64,000 nt of DNA from Sphingopyxis sp. JAI108 (lineage in GTDB: Bacteria > Pseudomonadota > Alphaproteobacteria > Sphingomonadales > Sphingomonadaceae): NCBI RefSeq assembly GCF_013410105.1, contig NZ_JACCCJ010000006.1, forward strand, positions 46,368-110,367. The letters run 5' to 3'. Numbering within the stretch: the first letter of the stretch is position 1; every line of letters starts with the position of its first letter. Shown piece by piece: positions 27,555 to 37,208 of the stretch. The notes beneath the pieces were generated by a model. The model was not told the origin of the DNA. It ran no database searches and saw only the letters and a list, made by a program, of their open reading frames with translations. The position numbers and the translations under genes are program-made.

Positions 27555-28783
27555 GCGGGGGGGACAATATGGATGCGACCGAACGCCCGGTGATCGCCGC
27601 CACGCGCACCACGAAACGCCGCGGGCCGCGCCTCAGCCGCGCCGACCGTACGCCGCTCGGCCTCTGGTTTTGGGAAATCGACCGCGTTCTGCTGCTTCTC
27701 GTCTCGATCCTCGTCGCGGTCGGGCTTGTCGCGGTCGCGGCGGCGTCGCCCGTCGCGGCGCAGAAACTCTCGACCTCGACCGCGTCGCTCGACCCGCTCT
27801 ATTATTTCTATCGCCAACTGATGTGGGTGATCGTCGGCGTCCCCGTGATGCTCATGGTGTCGATGCTGCCCAAGCCGCAGGCGCGGCGCTTCGCCATCTA
27901 TGGCACCGTCGTCTTCCTTGGCCTCCTGTTCCTCGTGCCGCTTGTCGGCACCTCCGTGAACGGCGCGCAGCGCTGGCTCGGCAGCGGGGCGCTGCGGCTC
28001 CAGCCTTCGGAATTCTTGAAGCCCTTCTTCGCGGTGTCGCTCGCGTGGGTGCTGTCGCTGCGCCTCCACGACCAGAGCCTTCCCGTCGTGCCGCTCGCCG
28101 CGGCGCTCACCGGCGTCATCGCGCTCCTGCTGATGGGCCAGCCCGACCTCGGGCAGACGGTCATCTTCGCGGCGACATGGTTCGTGCTCGTCCTCGTCGC
28201 CGGCCTCTCGATGCGGATCATGGGCGCGCTTGCGGGCGCGGGCGTCGTCGGCATCGTGCTCGCCTATTTCTTCTATCCGGTGGCCCAGCAGCGCATCAAC
28301 ATCTGGCTCTTTGCCGAAGGCGACAGTTTCCAGGTCGACAAGGCGCATGCGACGCTGACCGCAGGCGGCCTCATCGGAACCGGCCCCGGCGCCGGGCTCG
28401 CCAAATTCCAGCTGCCCGAAGCGCACACCGACTATATCTTCTCGGTGATCGGCGAGGAGTTCGGGATGATCGCCTGCATCGCGATCGCCGCGCTTTATCT
28501 CGCGATCATCGTGCGCGTTCTGGTACGCCTGCTCGACGAGGAGGACAGCTTCCTCATCCTCGCCGTCGCGGGGCTGATCGCACAGTTCGGCGGACAGGCG
28601 GTGATCAACATGGCGGTGAACACGCAGATCTTCCCGTCAAAGGGGATGACCTTGCCCTTCATCAGCTATGGCGGCTCGTCCTTCATCGCTTTGTCGATCG
28701 GCATGGGTTTGCTCTTGTCGCTGACCCGGCGAAACCCCTATGCGGCCCGGGTGTCGATGACCCGAAACTGGAACAAGAAATGA
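27551..28783 (+). CDS. ftsW: Lipid II polymerase FtsW
   Basis: A 410-residue SEDS-family glycosyltransferase that polymerises septal peptidoglycan with FtsI. About ten transmembrane helices. Recognised segments are GTSVNGAQRWLGSGALRLQP, the cytoplasmic-facing PDLGQTVIFAATW, AHTDYIFSVIGEEFG and INMAVNTQIFPSKGMTLPFI. The first 45 residues are a basic cytoplasmic tail. ATG 27551 overlaps murD by 4 bp; a second ATG six codons on is also possible. Confidence 0.96.
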   Translation: MSGGDNMDATERPVIAATRTTKRRGPRLSRADRTPLGLWFWEIDRVLLLLVSILVAVGLVAVAAASPVAAQKLSTSTASLDPLYYFYRQLMWVIVGVPVMLMVSMLPKPQARRFAIYGTVVFLGLLFLVPLVGTSVNGAQRWLGSGALRLQPSEFLKPFFAVSLAWVLSLRLHDQSLPVVPLAAALTGVIALLLMGQPDLGQTVIFAATWFVLVLVAGLSMRIMGALAGAGVVGIVLAYFFYPVAQQRINIWLFAEGDSFQVDKAHATLTAGGLIGTGPGAGLAKFQLPEAHTDYIFSVIGEEFGMIACIAIAALYLAIIVRVLVRLLDEEDSFLILAVAGLIAQFGGQAVINMAVNTQIFPSKGMTLPFISYGGSSFIALSIGMGLLLSLTRRNPYAARVSMTRNWNKK

Positions 28784-28793
28784 GCGCCCAAAA

Positions 28794-29978
28794 ATGACCG
28801 CGACGCGCCACTTCCTTCTCGCCGCCGGCGGGACGGGAGGACATATGCTTCCTGCTTATGCCCTTGCGGGCGAGTTGATCGCGCGCGGCCATCGCGTCGC
28901 GCTGGTCAGCGACGACCGCGGGCTGAAGATTCCGGGCGCGCCCGCCGAGATGGACACGCATGTGCTTCCCGCCGGTCGCGTATCGGGCGGGCCCATTGGC
29001 TGGCTGAAGGCCGCGCTGGCAATCTACAAGGGCCGCCGCATGGCCATCGACCTGATCCGCGACTTCGACCCCGCGGTCGTCGTCGGTTTCGGCGGCTATC
29101 CCTCGCTGCCCAGCCTGCTCGCCGCGGGCGCGACGAAGCGGCCACGCGTGCTTCACGAACAAAATGCCGTGCTCGGCCGCGTCAACCGCATGATGGCGCC
29201 GCGCGTCGATGCGGTCGCGGTCGCCTATCATAATATCCAGCGCTATCCTGCGGGGCACGAACTCAAGAAACATATCACCGGCAACCCGGTACGCGAGGAG
29301 ATCGTGGCGATCCGCGAGGACGGTTTTCCGCCGCTGCCCGAGGATGGCATCGTCCGCCTGCTCGTCGTCGGAGGCAGCCTGGGCGCGACGGTGCTCAGCG
29401 ACGTCGTCCCCGCCGCGATCGCGATGCTGCCGCGCGCTTTGCTCGACCGGCTGCAGGTCGTCCAGCAGTGCCGCGAAGATGACATCGAGGGCGTGCGCGC
29501 CAAATATGCCGAACTGGGCGTCGCCGCCGAATGCGCGCCATATATCAAGGATTTCCCCGAGCGGCTGCGCTGGGCGCATATGGTGATCGCGCGCGCCGGC
29601 GCCTCGACCGTCGCCGAACTCGCGTGCGCGGGTCGTCCGGCGATCTTCGTTCCCTATCCGAGCGCGATGGACGATCACCAGACCTATAATGTCGTCGACC
29701 TCGTCGAAGCGGGCGGAGCGATCGCCTTCCAGCAGCCGGCCTTCACCCCGGCCGAGGTCGCGAAACATATTCAGCGCATGGCGCTCGAACCCGGCGCACT
29801 CGAGGAAGCCGCCGAACGCGCGGCAAGCTGCGGCCTGCCGAATGCCACGCGCGACCTCGCCGATCTTGTCGAATCGCTCGCCGCGCCGCCGATGATGGAC
29901 GTGATTCGCGTCGGCGCGCCTTCGCGCAGCGCCTCGGTCGCCGGCGGCATCGCCGCCACCCGCGCGGGAGACAATTGA
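28794..29978 (+). CDS. murG: UDP-GlcNAc:lipid I N-acetylglucosaminyltransferase
   Basis: A 394-residue peripheral GT-B enzyme that makes lipid II. The donor and acceptor domains are clear: [18 protein letters not shown] at the start, [41 protein letters not shown], and [20 protein letters not shown] then [13 protein letters not shown]. It begins 10 bp after ftsW and shares one base with murC. A 40-residue variable C-terminal tail follows the last family motif. Confidence 0.96.
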   Translation: MTATRHFLLAAGGTGGHMLPAYALAGELIARGHRVALVSDDRGLKIPGAPAEMDTHVLPAGRVSGGPIGWLKAALAIYKGRRMAIDLIRDFDPAVVVGFGGYPSLPSLLAAGATKRPRVLHEQNAVLGRVNRMMAPRVDAVAVAYHNIQRYPAGHELKKHITGNPVREEIVAIREDGFPPLPEDGIVRLLVVGGSLGATVLSDVVPAAIAMLPRALLDRLQVVQQCREDDIEGVRAKYAELGVAAECAPYIKDFPERLRWAHMVIARAGASTVAELACAGRPAIFVPYPSAMDDHQTYNVVDLVEAGGAIAFQQPAFTPAEVAKHIQRMALEPGALEEAAERAASCGLPNATRDLADLVESLAAPPMMDVIRVGAPSRSASVAGGIAATRAGDN

Positions 29979-31408
29979 TGCGCGGCGTCGCGACCGACAT
30001 CGGCACCATCCACTTCATCGGCATCGGCGGCATCGGCATGTCGGGCATCGCCGAGGTGATGCACAATCTCGGCTATCAGGTGCAGGGCAGCGACATCGCC
30101 GATAGCTATGTCGTGGAGGGTCTCCGCAAGCGCGGCATCAAGGTCGCGATCGGTCATGAAGCCTCGAATGTCGACGGCGCCCAGGTGGTCGTCACGTCGA
30201 CCGCGGTCAAGCGCGGCAATCCGGAAGTCGAGGCCGCGCTCGCGCACCGCATCCCGCTCGTCCGCCGTGCCGAAATGCTCGCCGAACTGATGCGCCTCAA
30301 ATCGACCGTTGCCATCGCCGGCACGCACGGCAAGACGACCACCACCAGCCTCGTCGCGGCCTTGCTCGACGCGGGCGGGATCGACCCGACGGTCATCAAC
30401 GGCGGGATCATCAACAATTATGGCTCGAACGCGCGCCTCGGCGCCAGCGACTGGATGGTGGTCGAGGCCGACGAGAGCGACGGCAGCTTCCTGCGTCTCG
30501 ACGGCACGATCGCGGTCGTCACCAACATCGATCCCGAACATCTCGACCATTATGGCAGTTTCGACGCGATCAAGGACGCGTTCGTCGAGTTCATCGAGAA
30601 TGTGCCCTTCTATGGCGCGGCGATGCTCTGCCTCGACCATCCCGAGGTGCAGGCGATCATCCCGCGCATCCGCGACCGGCGGATTATTACTTATGGCTTT
30701 TCTGCCCAAGCGGACGTGCGCGGCACCAATGTGACGCCCGGCCCCGACGGCAACCGCTTCGACGTCGTCGTGCGCGACCGCGACGGCAACAGCCGGACGA
30801 TCGAGGGCATCCATTTGCCGATGTCGGGCCGTCATAACGTGCAGAACTCGCTGGCGGCGATCGCCGTGGCGCTGCACATGGGCGTTAGCGACGACAAGAT
30901 TGTATCGGGCTTTCACGGCTTTGCAGGGGTCAAGCGCCGTTTCACCAAGGTGGGGGAGATCGCGGTCGAGGGCGGCGTGATCACGGTGATCGACGATTAC
31001 GCCCACCACCCCGTCGAAATCCGCGCAGTCCTTTCGGCAGCGCGCGAGGGCGCGGGAGCAGGGCGCGTCGTCGGCGTCGTCCAGCCGCACCGTTTCACCC
31101 GCCTCCGCGATCATATGGACGATTTCCAGCAGGCGTTTAACGACGCCGACATGGTGCTCGCGCTGCCCGTCTATGCGGCAGGCGAAAACCCGATCGATGG
31201 CATATCGTCGGATGCGCTGACGGAGGGGCTGCGCGACCGCGGCCATCGCCACGCCCATGTCGTCGCCGATGCGGGCGCGCTGGCCGCGAGCATCGCGGCG
31301 AGCATCAAGGCCGGCGACCTCGGCGCGGGCGATATGATCATCTGCCTCGGCGCGGGCGACATCACGAAGATGGCGGCGGGGCTGGCAGGCGCGGTGGAGG
31401 CGGCATGA
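29978..31408 (+). CDS. murC: UDP-MurNAc:L-alanine ligase
   Basis: A 476-residue Mur ligase that adds the first stem-peptide residue. [19 protein letters not shown], the P-loop [67 protein letters not shown] and [15 protein letters not shown] are all present. ATG 29978 was chosen; the TTG directly upstream overlaps murG further. The stop overlaps a 41-codon reading frame rather than murB, which is unusual for this cluster. Confidence 0.97.
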   Translation: MRGVATDIGTIHFIGIGGIGMSGIAEVMHNLGYQVQGSDIADSYVVEGLRKRGIKVAIGHEASNVDGAQVVVTSTAVKRGNPEVEAALAHRIPLVRRAEMLAELMRLKSTVAIAGTHGKTTTTSLVAALLDAGGIDPTVINGGIINNYGSNARLGASDWMVVEADESDGSFLRLDGTIAVVTNIDPEHLDHYGSFDAIKDAFVEFIENVPFYGAAMLCLDHPEVQAIIPRIRDRRIITYGFSAQADVRGTNVTPGPDGNRFDVVVRDRDGNSRTIEGIHLPMSGRHNVQNSLAAIAVALHMGVSDDKIVSGFHGFAGVKRRFTKVGEIAVEGGVITVIDDYAHHPVEIRAVLSAAREGAGAGRVVGVVQPHRFTRLRDHMDDFQQAFNDADMVLALPVYAAGENPIDGISSDALTEGLRDRGHRHAHVVADAGALAASIAASIKAGDLGAGDMIICLGAGDITKMAAGLAGAVEAA

Positions 31409-31530
31409 TTTTGTATCCGCCTTTCATCCCGTTCGTGTCGAGCGAAGTCGAGATACCCATCGACCTCGCGTCTGGCCCGAGGGGCATCTCGACTTCGCTT
31501 GATGCGAGCGGGGAAGGGAGGGCGCTGTGA
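31405..31530 (+). CDS. Small reading frame bridging murC and murB, built on a palindromic repeat
   Basis: A 41-codon frame ([18 protein letters not shown] and onward, ending EGRAL) starts with an ATGA overlap of the murC stop and ends with a GTGA overlap of the murB start. Its middle is a REP-like inverted repeat (31441-31499). The peptide looks like translated repeat rather than a conserved protein, so it may serve mainly to keep ribosomes moving from murC to murB. Whether it is translated cannot be told from sequence. Confidence 0.4.
   Translation: MILYPPFIPFVSSEVEIPIDLASGPRGISTSLDASGEGRAL
31441..31499. repeat. REP-like palindromic element inside the dcw cluster
   Basis: Perfect 14-bp arms, AGCGAAGTCGAGAT (31441-31454) and its complement (31486-31499), flank a 31-bp centre. 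Elements with 'AGCGAAGTCGAG' arms are common intergenic palindromes in sphingomonads. This copy accounts for most of the 118-bp gap between murC and murB in an otherwise tightly packed cluster. Confidence 0.75.
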
Positions 31531-32423
31531 GCACCGCAACGCTTCCTTCAGTGCGCGGCAAACTCACGCCCCACGCGCCGCTCGCCCCGCTCGTCTGGTT
31601 CAAGTCGGGTGGCCCCGCCGACTGGCTTTTCGAGCCGAAGGACGCCGACGACCTTGCCGATTTCCTGCGTGACCTTGATTCCGCCGTGCCGGTGATGGCG
31701 CTCGGTCTCGGGTCGAACCTGATCGTCCGCGACGGCGGTTTTCCGGGCGTCGTGATCCGGCTGGGCAAGGCGTTCGCCAAGGTCGAAGCGATCGACGAAA
31801 CCACATTGCGCTGCGGCGGCGGCGCATCGGGCATCCTCGTCTCCTCGACCGCGCGCGATGCGGGCATTGCCGGCATGGAATTCCTCCGCTCGATCCCCGG
31901 TACCGTCGGCGGTTTCGTGCGTATGAACGGTGGCGCCTATGGCGGCGAGGTCAAGGACATCCTGATCGACTGCGACGTCGTGCTGCGCTCGGGCGAACGC
32001 CATACCCTGCCGCTCGCCGACCTTGGCTATACCTACCGCCATAGCGAATTGCCCGAGGGCGCGGTCGTGATCGGCGCGACCTTTCGCGGCCAGCCAGGCG
32101 AATCCGACGCGATCCAGGCCGAAATGGATCGCATCTCGGCAAGCCGCGAAGCCTCGCAGCCGCTGCGCTCGAAAACCGGCGGTTCGACCTTCAAGAACCC
32201 CGACGGCCACAAGGCGTGGCAACTCGTCGACGAGGCCGGCTGCCGCGGCTTCGCGGTCGGCGGGGCGCAGGTCAGCGAGAAGCACACCAATTTCCTGATC
32301 AACACTGGCGACGCGACGAGCGCCGATATCGAAGCGCTCGGCGAGGAAGTCCGCCGCCGCGTCAAGGACAAGAGCGGCATCGAATTGCAATGGGAAATAC
32401 AGCGTGTGGGAGTCATGAAGTGA
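31527..32423 (+). CDS. murB: UDP-N-acetylenolpyruvylglucosamine reductase
   Basis: A 298-residue FAD enzyme that reduces enolpyruvyl-UDP-GlcNAc to UDP-MurNAc with NADPH. FAD-binding residues lie in LGLGSNLIVRDGG and FLRSIPGTVGGFVRMNGGAY. The segment KTGGSTFKNPDGHKAWQLVD contains the serine of the type II enzymes, and EVRRRVKDKSGIELQWEI forms the end. GTG 31527 is the start, overlapping the bridging frame. MurA is not encoded here. Confidence 0.95.
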   Translation: MSTATLPSVRGKLTPHAPLAPLVWFKSGGPADWLFEPKDADDLADFLRDLDSAVPVMALGLGSNLIVRDGGFPGVVIRLGKAFAKVEAIDETTLRCGGGASGILVSSTARDAGIAGMEFLRSIPGTVGGFVRMNGGAYGGEVKDILIDCDVVLRSGERHTLPLADLGYTYRHSELPEGAVVIGATFRGQPGESDAIQAEMDRISASREASQPLRSKTGGSTFKNPDGHKAWQLVDEAGCRGFAVGGAQVSEKHTNFLINTGDATSADIEALGEEVRRRVKDKSGIELQWEIQRVGVMK

Positions 32424-33346
32424 GCCGGGGTCCGTGGCATGTTGCCGTCCTGATGGGCGGCTGGTCGGCCGAGCGCGAGGTGTCGCTGATGAGCGGCAAT
32501 GGTGTCGCCGATGCGCTCGAAAGCCGCGGGCACCGGGTCACGCGCATCGACATGGGCCGCGACGTCGCGCTGCGGCTTGCCGAGACGAAGCCTGATGTCG
32601 TGTTCAACGCGCTCCACGGCGTCCCCGGCGAGGACGGGACGGTGCAGGGAATGCTCGACCTGATGGGCCTCAAATACACCCACAGCGGCCTCGTCACCTC
32701 GGTGATCGCGATTGACAAGGAATTGACGAAGCAGGCGCTGGTGCCGCATGGTATTCCGATGCCGGCGGGGACGATGGTCGACAGCGAAAGCCTCTTTTCG
32801 ATCGACCCCTTGCCGCGCCCCTATGTGCTGAAACCCGTCAACGAGGGCTCGTCGGTCGGCGTCGCGATCGTCAAGGACGACAGCAACTACGGCAACCCGA
32901 TCGCGCGCGAAGCGGTGGGTCCGTGGCAGGAGTTCGACCGGCTGCTCGCCGAACCCTTCATCAAGGGGCGCGAACTGACCGTCGCGGTGCTCGGCGACAC
33001 GCCGCTCGCCGTCACCGAACTCCGCGTCAAATCGGGCTTCTACGACTATGACGCCAAATATACCGAGGGGCTGACCGAGCATGTCTGCCCCGCCGACGTC
33101 CCCGATGACGTCGCGCAGCGGATGAAGGATCTGGCGGTGCAGGCGCATCGCCTGCTCGGCTGCAAGGGCGCCTCGCGCTCGGACTTTCGGTGGGACGACG
33201 AACATGGCCTCGCGGGCATCTTCCTGCTCGAGGTCAACACCCAGCCCGGCATGACGCCGCTCAGCCTCGTGCCCGAACAGGCGCGCGCCGTTGGCATCGA
33301 TTATGCCGAACTCGTCGAACGCATCGTGGGGGAAGCGTTGTCATGA
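32420..33346 (+). CDS. ddl: D-alanine-D-alanine ligase
   Basis: A 308-residue ATP-grasp enzyme that joins two D-Ala residues for MurF. Conserved parts are VLMGGWSAEREVSLMSG, FNALHGVPGEDGTVQGML, KPVNEGSSVGVAIV, SGFYDYDAKY and EVNTQPGMTPLSLVPEQA. The start GTG 32420 overlaps the murB stop and the end overlaps ftsQ. The Tyr in the SGFYDYDAKY loop is typical of D-Ala-D-Ala rather than D-Ala-D-Lac ligases. Confidence 0.96.
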   Translation: MSRGPWHVAVLMGGWSAEREVSLMSGNGVADALESRGHRVTRIDMGRDVALRLAETKPDVVFNALHGVPGEDGTVQGMLDLMGLKYTHSGLVTSVIAIDKELTKQALVPHGIPMPAGTMVDSESLFSIDPLPRPYVLKPVNEGSSVGVAIVKDDSNYGNPIAREAVGPWQEFDRLLAEPFIKGRELTVAVLGDTPLAVTELRVKSGFYDYDAKYTEGLTEHVCPADVPDDVAQRMKDLAVQAHRLLGCKGASRSDFRWDDEHGLAGIFLLEVNTQPGMTPLSLVPEQARAVGIDYAELVERIVGEALS

Positions 33347-34281
33347 GCAGTACGAAGATCAAGCGCGCCAAGGCGCCGCCCCGGCGGCCCGCGCGCGCGC
33401 CGAAGAAGCGGCGTAAGATCCAGCAGTCGCGCCTCAACGCGATCATCAACGCGCTGCCGATCAGCCCGCAGCGATTGCAGAAGGCCGCTAATTGGACGAT
33501 CGGCCTCAGCCTGTGCGCCGTGGTTGCCATCGCGGCGCACGCCACCGGCGTCACCGCGAAAATCCACGAGGAATATGCGCAGGCGGTCGGCCGCGCGGGC
33601 TTTCAGGTCAAGAAGGTCGAGGTCGTGGGCGCCGACCGCATCGACCGGCTCAAGGTTTATGACATCGCGCTCGCGCAGAAGGACCGCTCGATGGCTGCGG
33701 TCGATCTGGAAGATGTGCGCGGCGACCTGATGCGCTACGGCTGGATCAAGGATGCGCGCGTGTCGCGGCGCCTGCCCGACACGCTCGTCGTCGACATCGT
33801 CGAGCGCACCCCGGCCGCGATCTGGCAGCATAATAATCGCCTGTCGCTGATCGACGAAAAGGGCGTCGTGCTCGAACCCGTCACCGTCGCGACGATGCCC
33901 GACCTGCCGCTCGTCATCGGTCCGCGCGCGAACCAGCGTTCGCAGGATCTCGCTCGCCTGCTTTCGGAGGCGAGCAGCCTCAAGGAATTGCTCGCCGGCG
34001 CGACCTGGGTCGGAAACCGCCGCTGGGACCTCCGCTTCCGCAGCGGCGAGACGCTCTCGCTGCCCGAAGGCGAGGCCGAGGCAAAGGCCGCGCTCGCCAA
34101 ATTCGCGCATATGGACGGCGCCAACCGCCTGCTCGGCCGCGGCATCCTGCGCTTTGACATGCGCGACCCCGCCCGCTTCGTGCTCCGCCTGCCGCACGAG
34201 GGGCAGGTCGCGCCCGCGAAGCTCGACGAGGCGCGCGCCGCGGTCGACGCGGTTGCCGCCGCCGCTTCGAACGAAGGATAA
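33343..34281 (+). CDS. ftsQ: Cell division protein FtsQ
   Basis: A 312-residue bitopic divisome protein. It has a basic cytoplasmic N-terminus of about 50 residues rich in Arg/Lys/Pro, one transmembrane helix near 54-72, then a POTRA domain (FQVKKVEVVGADRIDRL onward) and the beta domain (LPDTLVVDIVERTPAAIWQ, LIDEKGVVLEP). It links early and late division proteins and binds FtsL/FtsB. ATG 33343 overlaps ddl by 4 bp; ftsA follows after 4 bp. Confidence 0.92.
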   Translation: MSSTKIKRAKAPPRRPARAPKKRRKIQQSRLNAIINALPISPQRLQKAANWTIGLSLCAVVAIAAHATGVTAKIHEEYAQAVGRAGFQVKKVEVVGADRIDRLKVYDIALAQKDRSMAAVDLEDVRGDLMRYGWIKDARVSRRLPDTLVVDIVERTPAAIWQHNNRLSLIDEKGVVLEPVTVATMPDLPLVIGPRANQRSQDLARLLSEASSLKELLAGATWVGNRRWDLRFRSGETLSLPEGEAEAKAALAKFAHMDGANRLLGRGILRFDMRDPARFVLRLPHEGQVAPAKLDEARAAVDAVAAAASNEG

Positions 34282-34285
34282 GGCG

Positions 34286-35542
34286 ATGGCGCCGCCGCGC
34301 ATCGAAAAGATCATCACCGCGCTCGACGTCGGGTCGTGGAAGGTCTGCGCGCTGATCGCGGGGCAGACCGCCGACGGCCAGCTCCACGTGCTCGGCACCG
34401 GCCAGCGCGAGAGCCGCGGCGTCCAACGCGGCTATGTCGCCGACATGGAACAGACCGAGCATGTCGTGCGCGAGGCGATCGAGCAGGCCGAACGCATCGC
34501 CGGGCTCAATATCGACGACGTCTGGGTCAGCTTCTCGGCGGGAAGCTTGCTCAGCGACGTCGCGCCGATCGAAAGCGAGCTCGGCGGCCACCGCATCGAG
34601 CAGGAGGATGTCGATGACCTACTCGCCGCGGGGCGCGCGGGCATCGATCCCGAAGGGCGGATGATCCTCCACGCCCAGCCCGCGCTCTACACCCTCGACG
34701 GGCTGACCGGCGTCAAGAATCCGATCGGCCTCCACGCCGACCGGCTGGGCGTCGATATCCACATCATCATGGCCGACGGCGCGCCGGTGCGGAACCTCGA
34801 GTCTGCGGTCCGGCAAGCGCATCTCGACGTCAACGCCGTCGTCGCCTCACCGATCGCCGCGGGCCTTGCCTGTTTGTCGGAGGAGGAGCGCGACCTCGGC
34901 GTCGCGCTCGTCGAACTCGGGGCGGCGGTCACGACCGTCTCGCTTTACGCAGGCGGCATGCTCGTCGAAATGGCGTCACTGCCTTTCGGCGCGAGCGATA
35001 TCACCGACGACATCGCCTCGGCCTTCGGCATCCGCCGCAGCCAGGCGCAGCGGCTCCAGAGCTTCTACGGCTCGGCCTCGGCGTCCCCCCGCGACAATAA
35101 CGAGATCATCGAACTCGAACCCGGTGCCCCGTCGGGCAGCGATTCCCCGCGCATCACGCGCGCGCAGCTCGTGGCGGTGATCCGCCAGCGGCTCGACGCG
35201 ATGATGGGGGAGATCGGCCGGACATTGAAGGACCTGCATTTCGTCGGTCCGATCGGGCGGCAGGTGGTGCTCGTCGGTGGCGGTGCGGACCTGAAAGGCA
35301 TCGCCGATTATACGCAAAGCGCGCTCGGCCGCGCTGCGCGCGTCGGGCGACCGCGCGGCTTGCACGGACTGCCCGATGCGCATGGCGGCCCCGCTTTCGC
35401 GACGCTCGCGGGTCTGGTTCTCTATGCCGCGTCGGACCCCGTCGACCTTCGCGACCTGCCGATGATGGCACAGGATGTTTACAAGCCGGCGGGGACGTCG
35501 ATCCTCCACCGGCTGATGGCCGCGCTGAAAAGCAGTTTTTAG
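34286..35542 (+). CDS. ftsA: Cell division protein FtsA
   Basis: A 418-residue actin-like ATPase that tethers FtsZ to the membrane. ATP-site parts are ALDVGSWKVCALIAG (phosphate 1), the SHS2 domain (SRGVQRGYVADMEQTEHVV), ALVELGAAVTTVSLYAGG (phosphate 2), and VVLVGGGADLKGIADY (adenosine site). The C-terminal LHRLMAALKSSF is an amphipathic membrane-targeting helix. ATG 34286 follows AAGGATAAGG. A 150-bp gap then precedes ftsZ. Confidence 0.95.
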   Translation: MAPPRIEKIITALDVGSWKVCALIAGQTADGQLHVLGTGQRESRGVQRGYVADMEQTEHVVREAIEQAERIAGLNIDDVWVSFSAGSLLSDVAPIESELGGHRIEQEDVDDLLAAGRAGIDPEGRMILHAQPALYTLDGLTGVKNPIGLHADRLGVDIHIIMADGAPVRNLESAVRQAHLDVNAVVASPIAAGLACLSEEERDLGVALVELGAAVTTVSLYAGGMLVEMASLPFGASDITDDIASAFGIRRSQAQRLQSFYGSASASPRDNNEIIELEPGAPSGSDSPRITRAQLVAVIRQRLDAMMGEIGRTLKDLHFVGPIGRQVVLVGGGADLKGIADYTQSALGRAARVGRPRGLHGLPDAHGGPAFATLAGLVLYAASDPVDLRDLPMMAQDVYKPAGTSILHRLMAALKSSF

Positions 35543-35695
35543 TGGCGGCAAAGGTGAAAAGGTTAATTTTTTGGGTGATTCCGAAGTCACAATAGTGCAA
35601 TGCGGTGACAGTTATCCGGGCGGCAGGACCACCGTCCGACGGGTCGCAAGGTGCAGGGAAGCGGCATGGGTTCGCCGCTGCAGGGAGATTATTTG

Positions 35696-37147
35696 ATGAG
35701 CATCAATATTGGCCCGCCGCAGGTCGACGAGCTGAAGCCGCGGATCGCGGTGATCGGCGTCGGCGGCGCGGGCGGCAATGCCATCGCAAACATGATCGCG
35801 GCGCGCGTCGAGGGCGTCGATTTCGTCGTCGCCAACACCGACGCGCAGGCGCTCAACGCCTCGCCGGCCGAACGGCGCATCCAGCTGGGGACGCAGATCA
35901 CCCAGGGGCTGGGTGCGGGTTCGCGGCCCGAGGTCGGGCGTGCGGCAGCCGAGGAAAGCATCGCGCAGGTCGAAGAGGCGCTGAATGGCGCGCATATGTG
36001 CTTCGTCGCGGCGGGCATGGGCGGCGGCACCGGCACCGGCGCGGCCCCCGTCATCGCCAAGGCGGCACGCGACCGCGGCATCCTGACCGTCGGCGTCGTG
36101 ACCAAGCCCTTCATGTTCGAAGGCGCGCGGCGCATGCGCTCGGCCGACGCCGGCATCGCCGAGCTGCAGGATCATGTCGATACGCTGATCGTCATCCCGA
36201 ACCAGAATCTCTTCCTCGTCGCCAACCCGAACACGACCTTCAAGGAAGCGTTCACGATGGCCGACGAAGTGCTCCAGCAGGGCGTCCGCGGCATCACCGA
36301 CCTGATGGTCATGCCCGGCCTGATCAACCTCGACTTTGCCGACGTGCGCAGCGTGATGCGCGAAATGGGCAAGGCGATGATGGGCACCGGCGAAGCCGAA
36401 GGCGACGGCCGCGCGCTCGAAGCGGCGCAGAAAGCCATCGCCAACCCGCTGCTTGACGGCGTGTCGATGGCGGGCGCAAAGGGCGTCATCATCTCGATCA
36501 CCGGCGGCGAGGACATGCGCCTCATGGAAGTCGACGAAGCCGCGAACCATATCCGCGAACTGGTCGATCCCGACGCCAACATCATCTGGGGCAGCGCCTT
36601 CAACGACAGCCTCGATGGCAAGATCCGCGTGTCGGTCGTTGCCACAGGTATCGACGGCACAGGCGAGGCCGCACAGGCCGCGCCTGCCACGCGCAGCTTC
36701 TCCTTCGCCCCCGCGCGCGCCGCGGCGCCCGCTCCGGTGGCCGAAGAGGTCGTCGAGCCGGCGGTGCAGGAAGAGCCTGTCGCCGAATCGCCCGTCCAGC
36801 AGGACAATGACCCGGCGCCGGGTTTCTCGCTCGGCGATTCCGGCGAAGCTCCGGCTCCGGCGGCCGAGGAAGAGCCGATGGAATTGTCGCAGGTCGCCGC
36901 GACCTATGACGATACCGCCGACGAGCTTGTCCTCGACGCGCCCGAAGCGCCGGCCGCCGATTATCGTGCGGCAGGCACCGCGGATCCCGCGCCGGCCGAA
37001 TCGCCCGCGCGCTCGGTGGGCGGGGGGACGCTGTTCGAACGCATGTCGCGGCTCTCGCGCGGGGCATCGACGCCCGACGCCGAAGAGGCCGGCAAGGACG
37101 ACGGGGTCGATATTCCGCGCTTCCTCGGACGGCAGAACAACCAGTAA
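35696..37147 (+). CDS. ftsZ: Cell division protein FtsZ
   Basis: A 483-residue tubulin-like GTPase that forms the Z ring. The GTP signature GGGTGTG is at 109-115, with [14 protein letters not shown] at the start and the T7 loop in [12 protein letters not shown] long Ala/Pro/Glu-rich linker from about 325 leads to the end peptide [12 protein letters not shown], which binds FtsA and other partners. ATG 35696 was chosen because AGGGAG lies 8 nt before it and it gives the standard N-terminus; the ATG at 35651 would add 15 unlike residues. Separate transcription from the 153-bp gap upstream is likely. Confidence 0.96.
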   Translation: MSINIGPPQVDELKPRIAVIGVGGAGGNAIANMIAARVEGVDFVVANTDAQALNASPAERRIQLGTQITQGLGAGSRPEVGRAAAEESIAQVEEALNGAHMCFVAAGMGGGTGTGAAPVIAKAARDRGILTVGVVTKPFMFEGARRMRSADAGIAELQDHVDTLIVIPNQNLFLVANPNTTFKEAFTMADEVLQQGVRGITDLMVMPGLINLDFADVRSVMREMGKAMMGTGEAEGDGRALEAAQKAIANPLLDGVSMAGAKGVIISITGGEDMRLMEVDEAANHIRELVDPDANIIWGSAFNDSLDGKIRVSVVATGIDGTGEAAQAAPATRSFSFAPARAAAPAPVAEEVVEPAVQEEPVAESPVQQDNDPAPGFSLGDSGEAPAPAAEEEPMELSQVAATYDDTADELVLDAPEAPAADYRAAGTADPAPAESPARSVGGGTLFERMSRLSRGASTPDAEEAGKDDGVDIPRFLGRQNNQ

Positions 37148-37208
37148 CGGGGCTATCGAGCGGCCGCCCGCCGGGCAACGGCAGGCCGGAGATCGGGATG
37201 AGTTGCCC

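Noticed and set aside
35543..35695. CtrA binding site before ftsZ
   Set aside because: There is one TTAA near 35563 but no second half at the right spacing.
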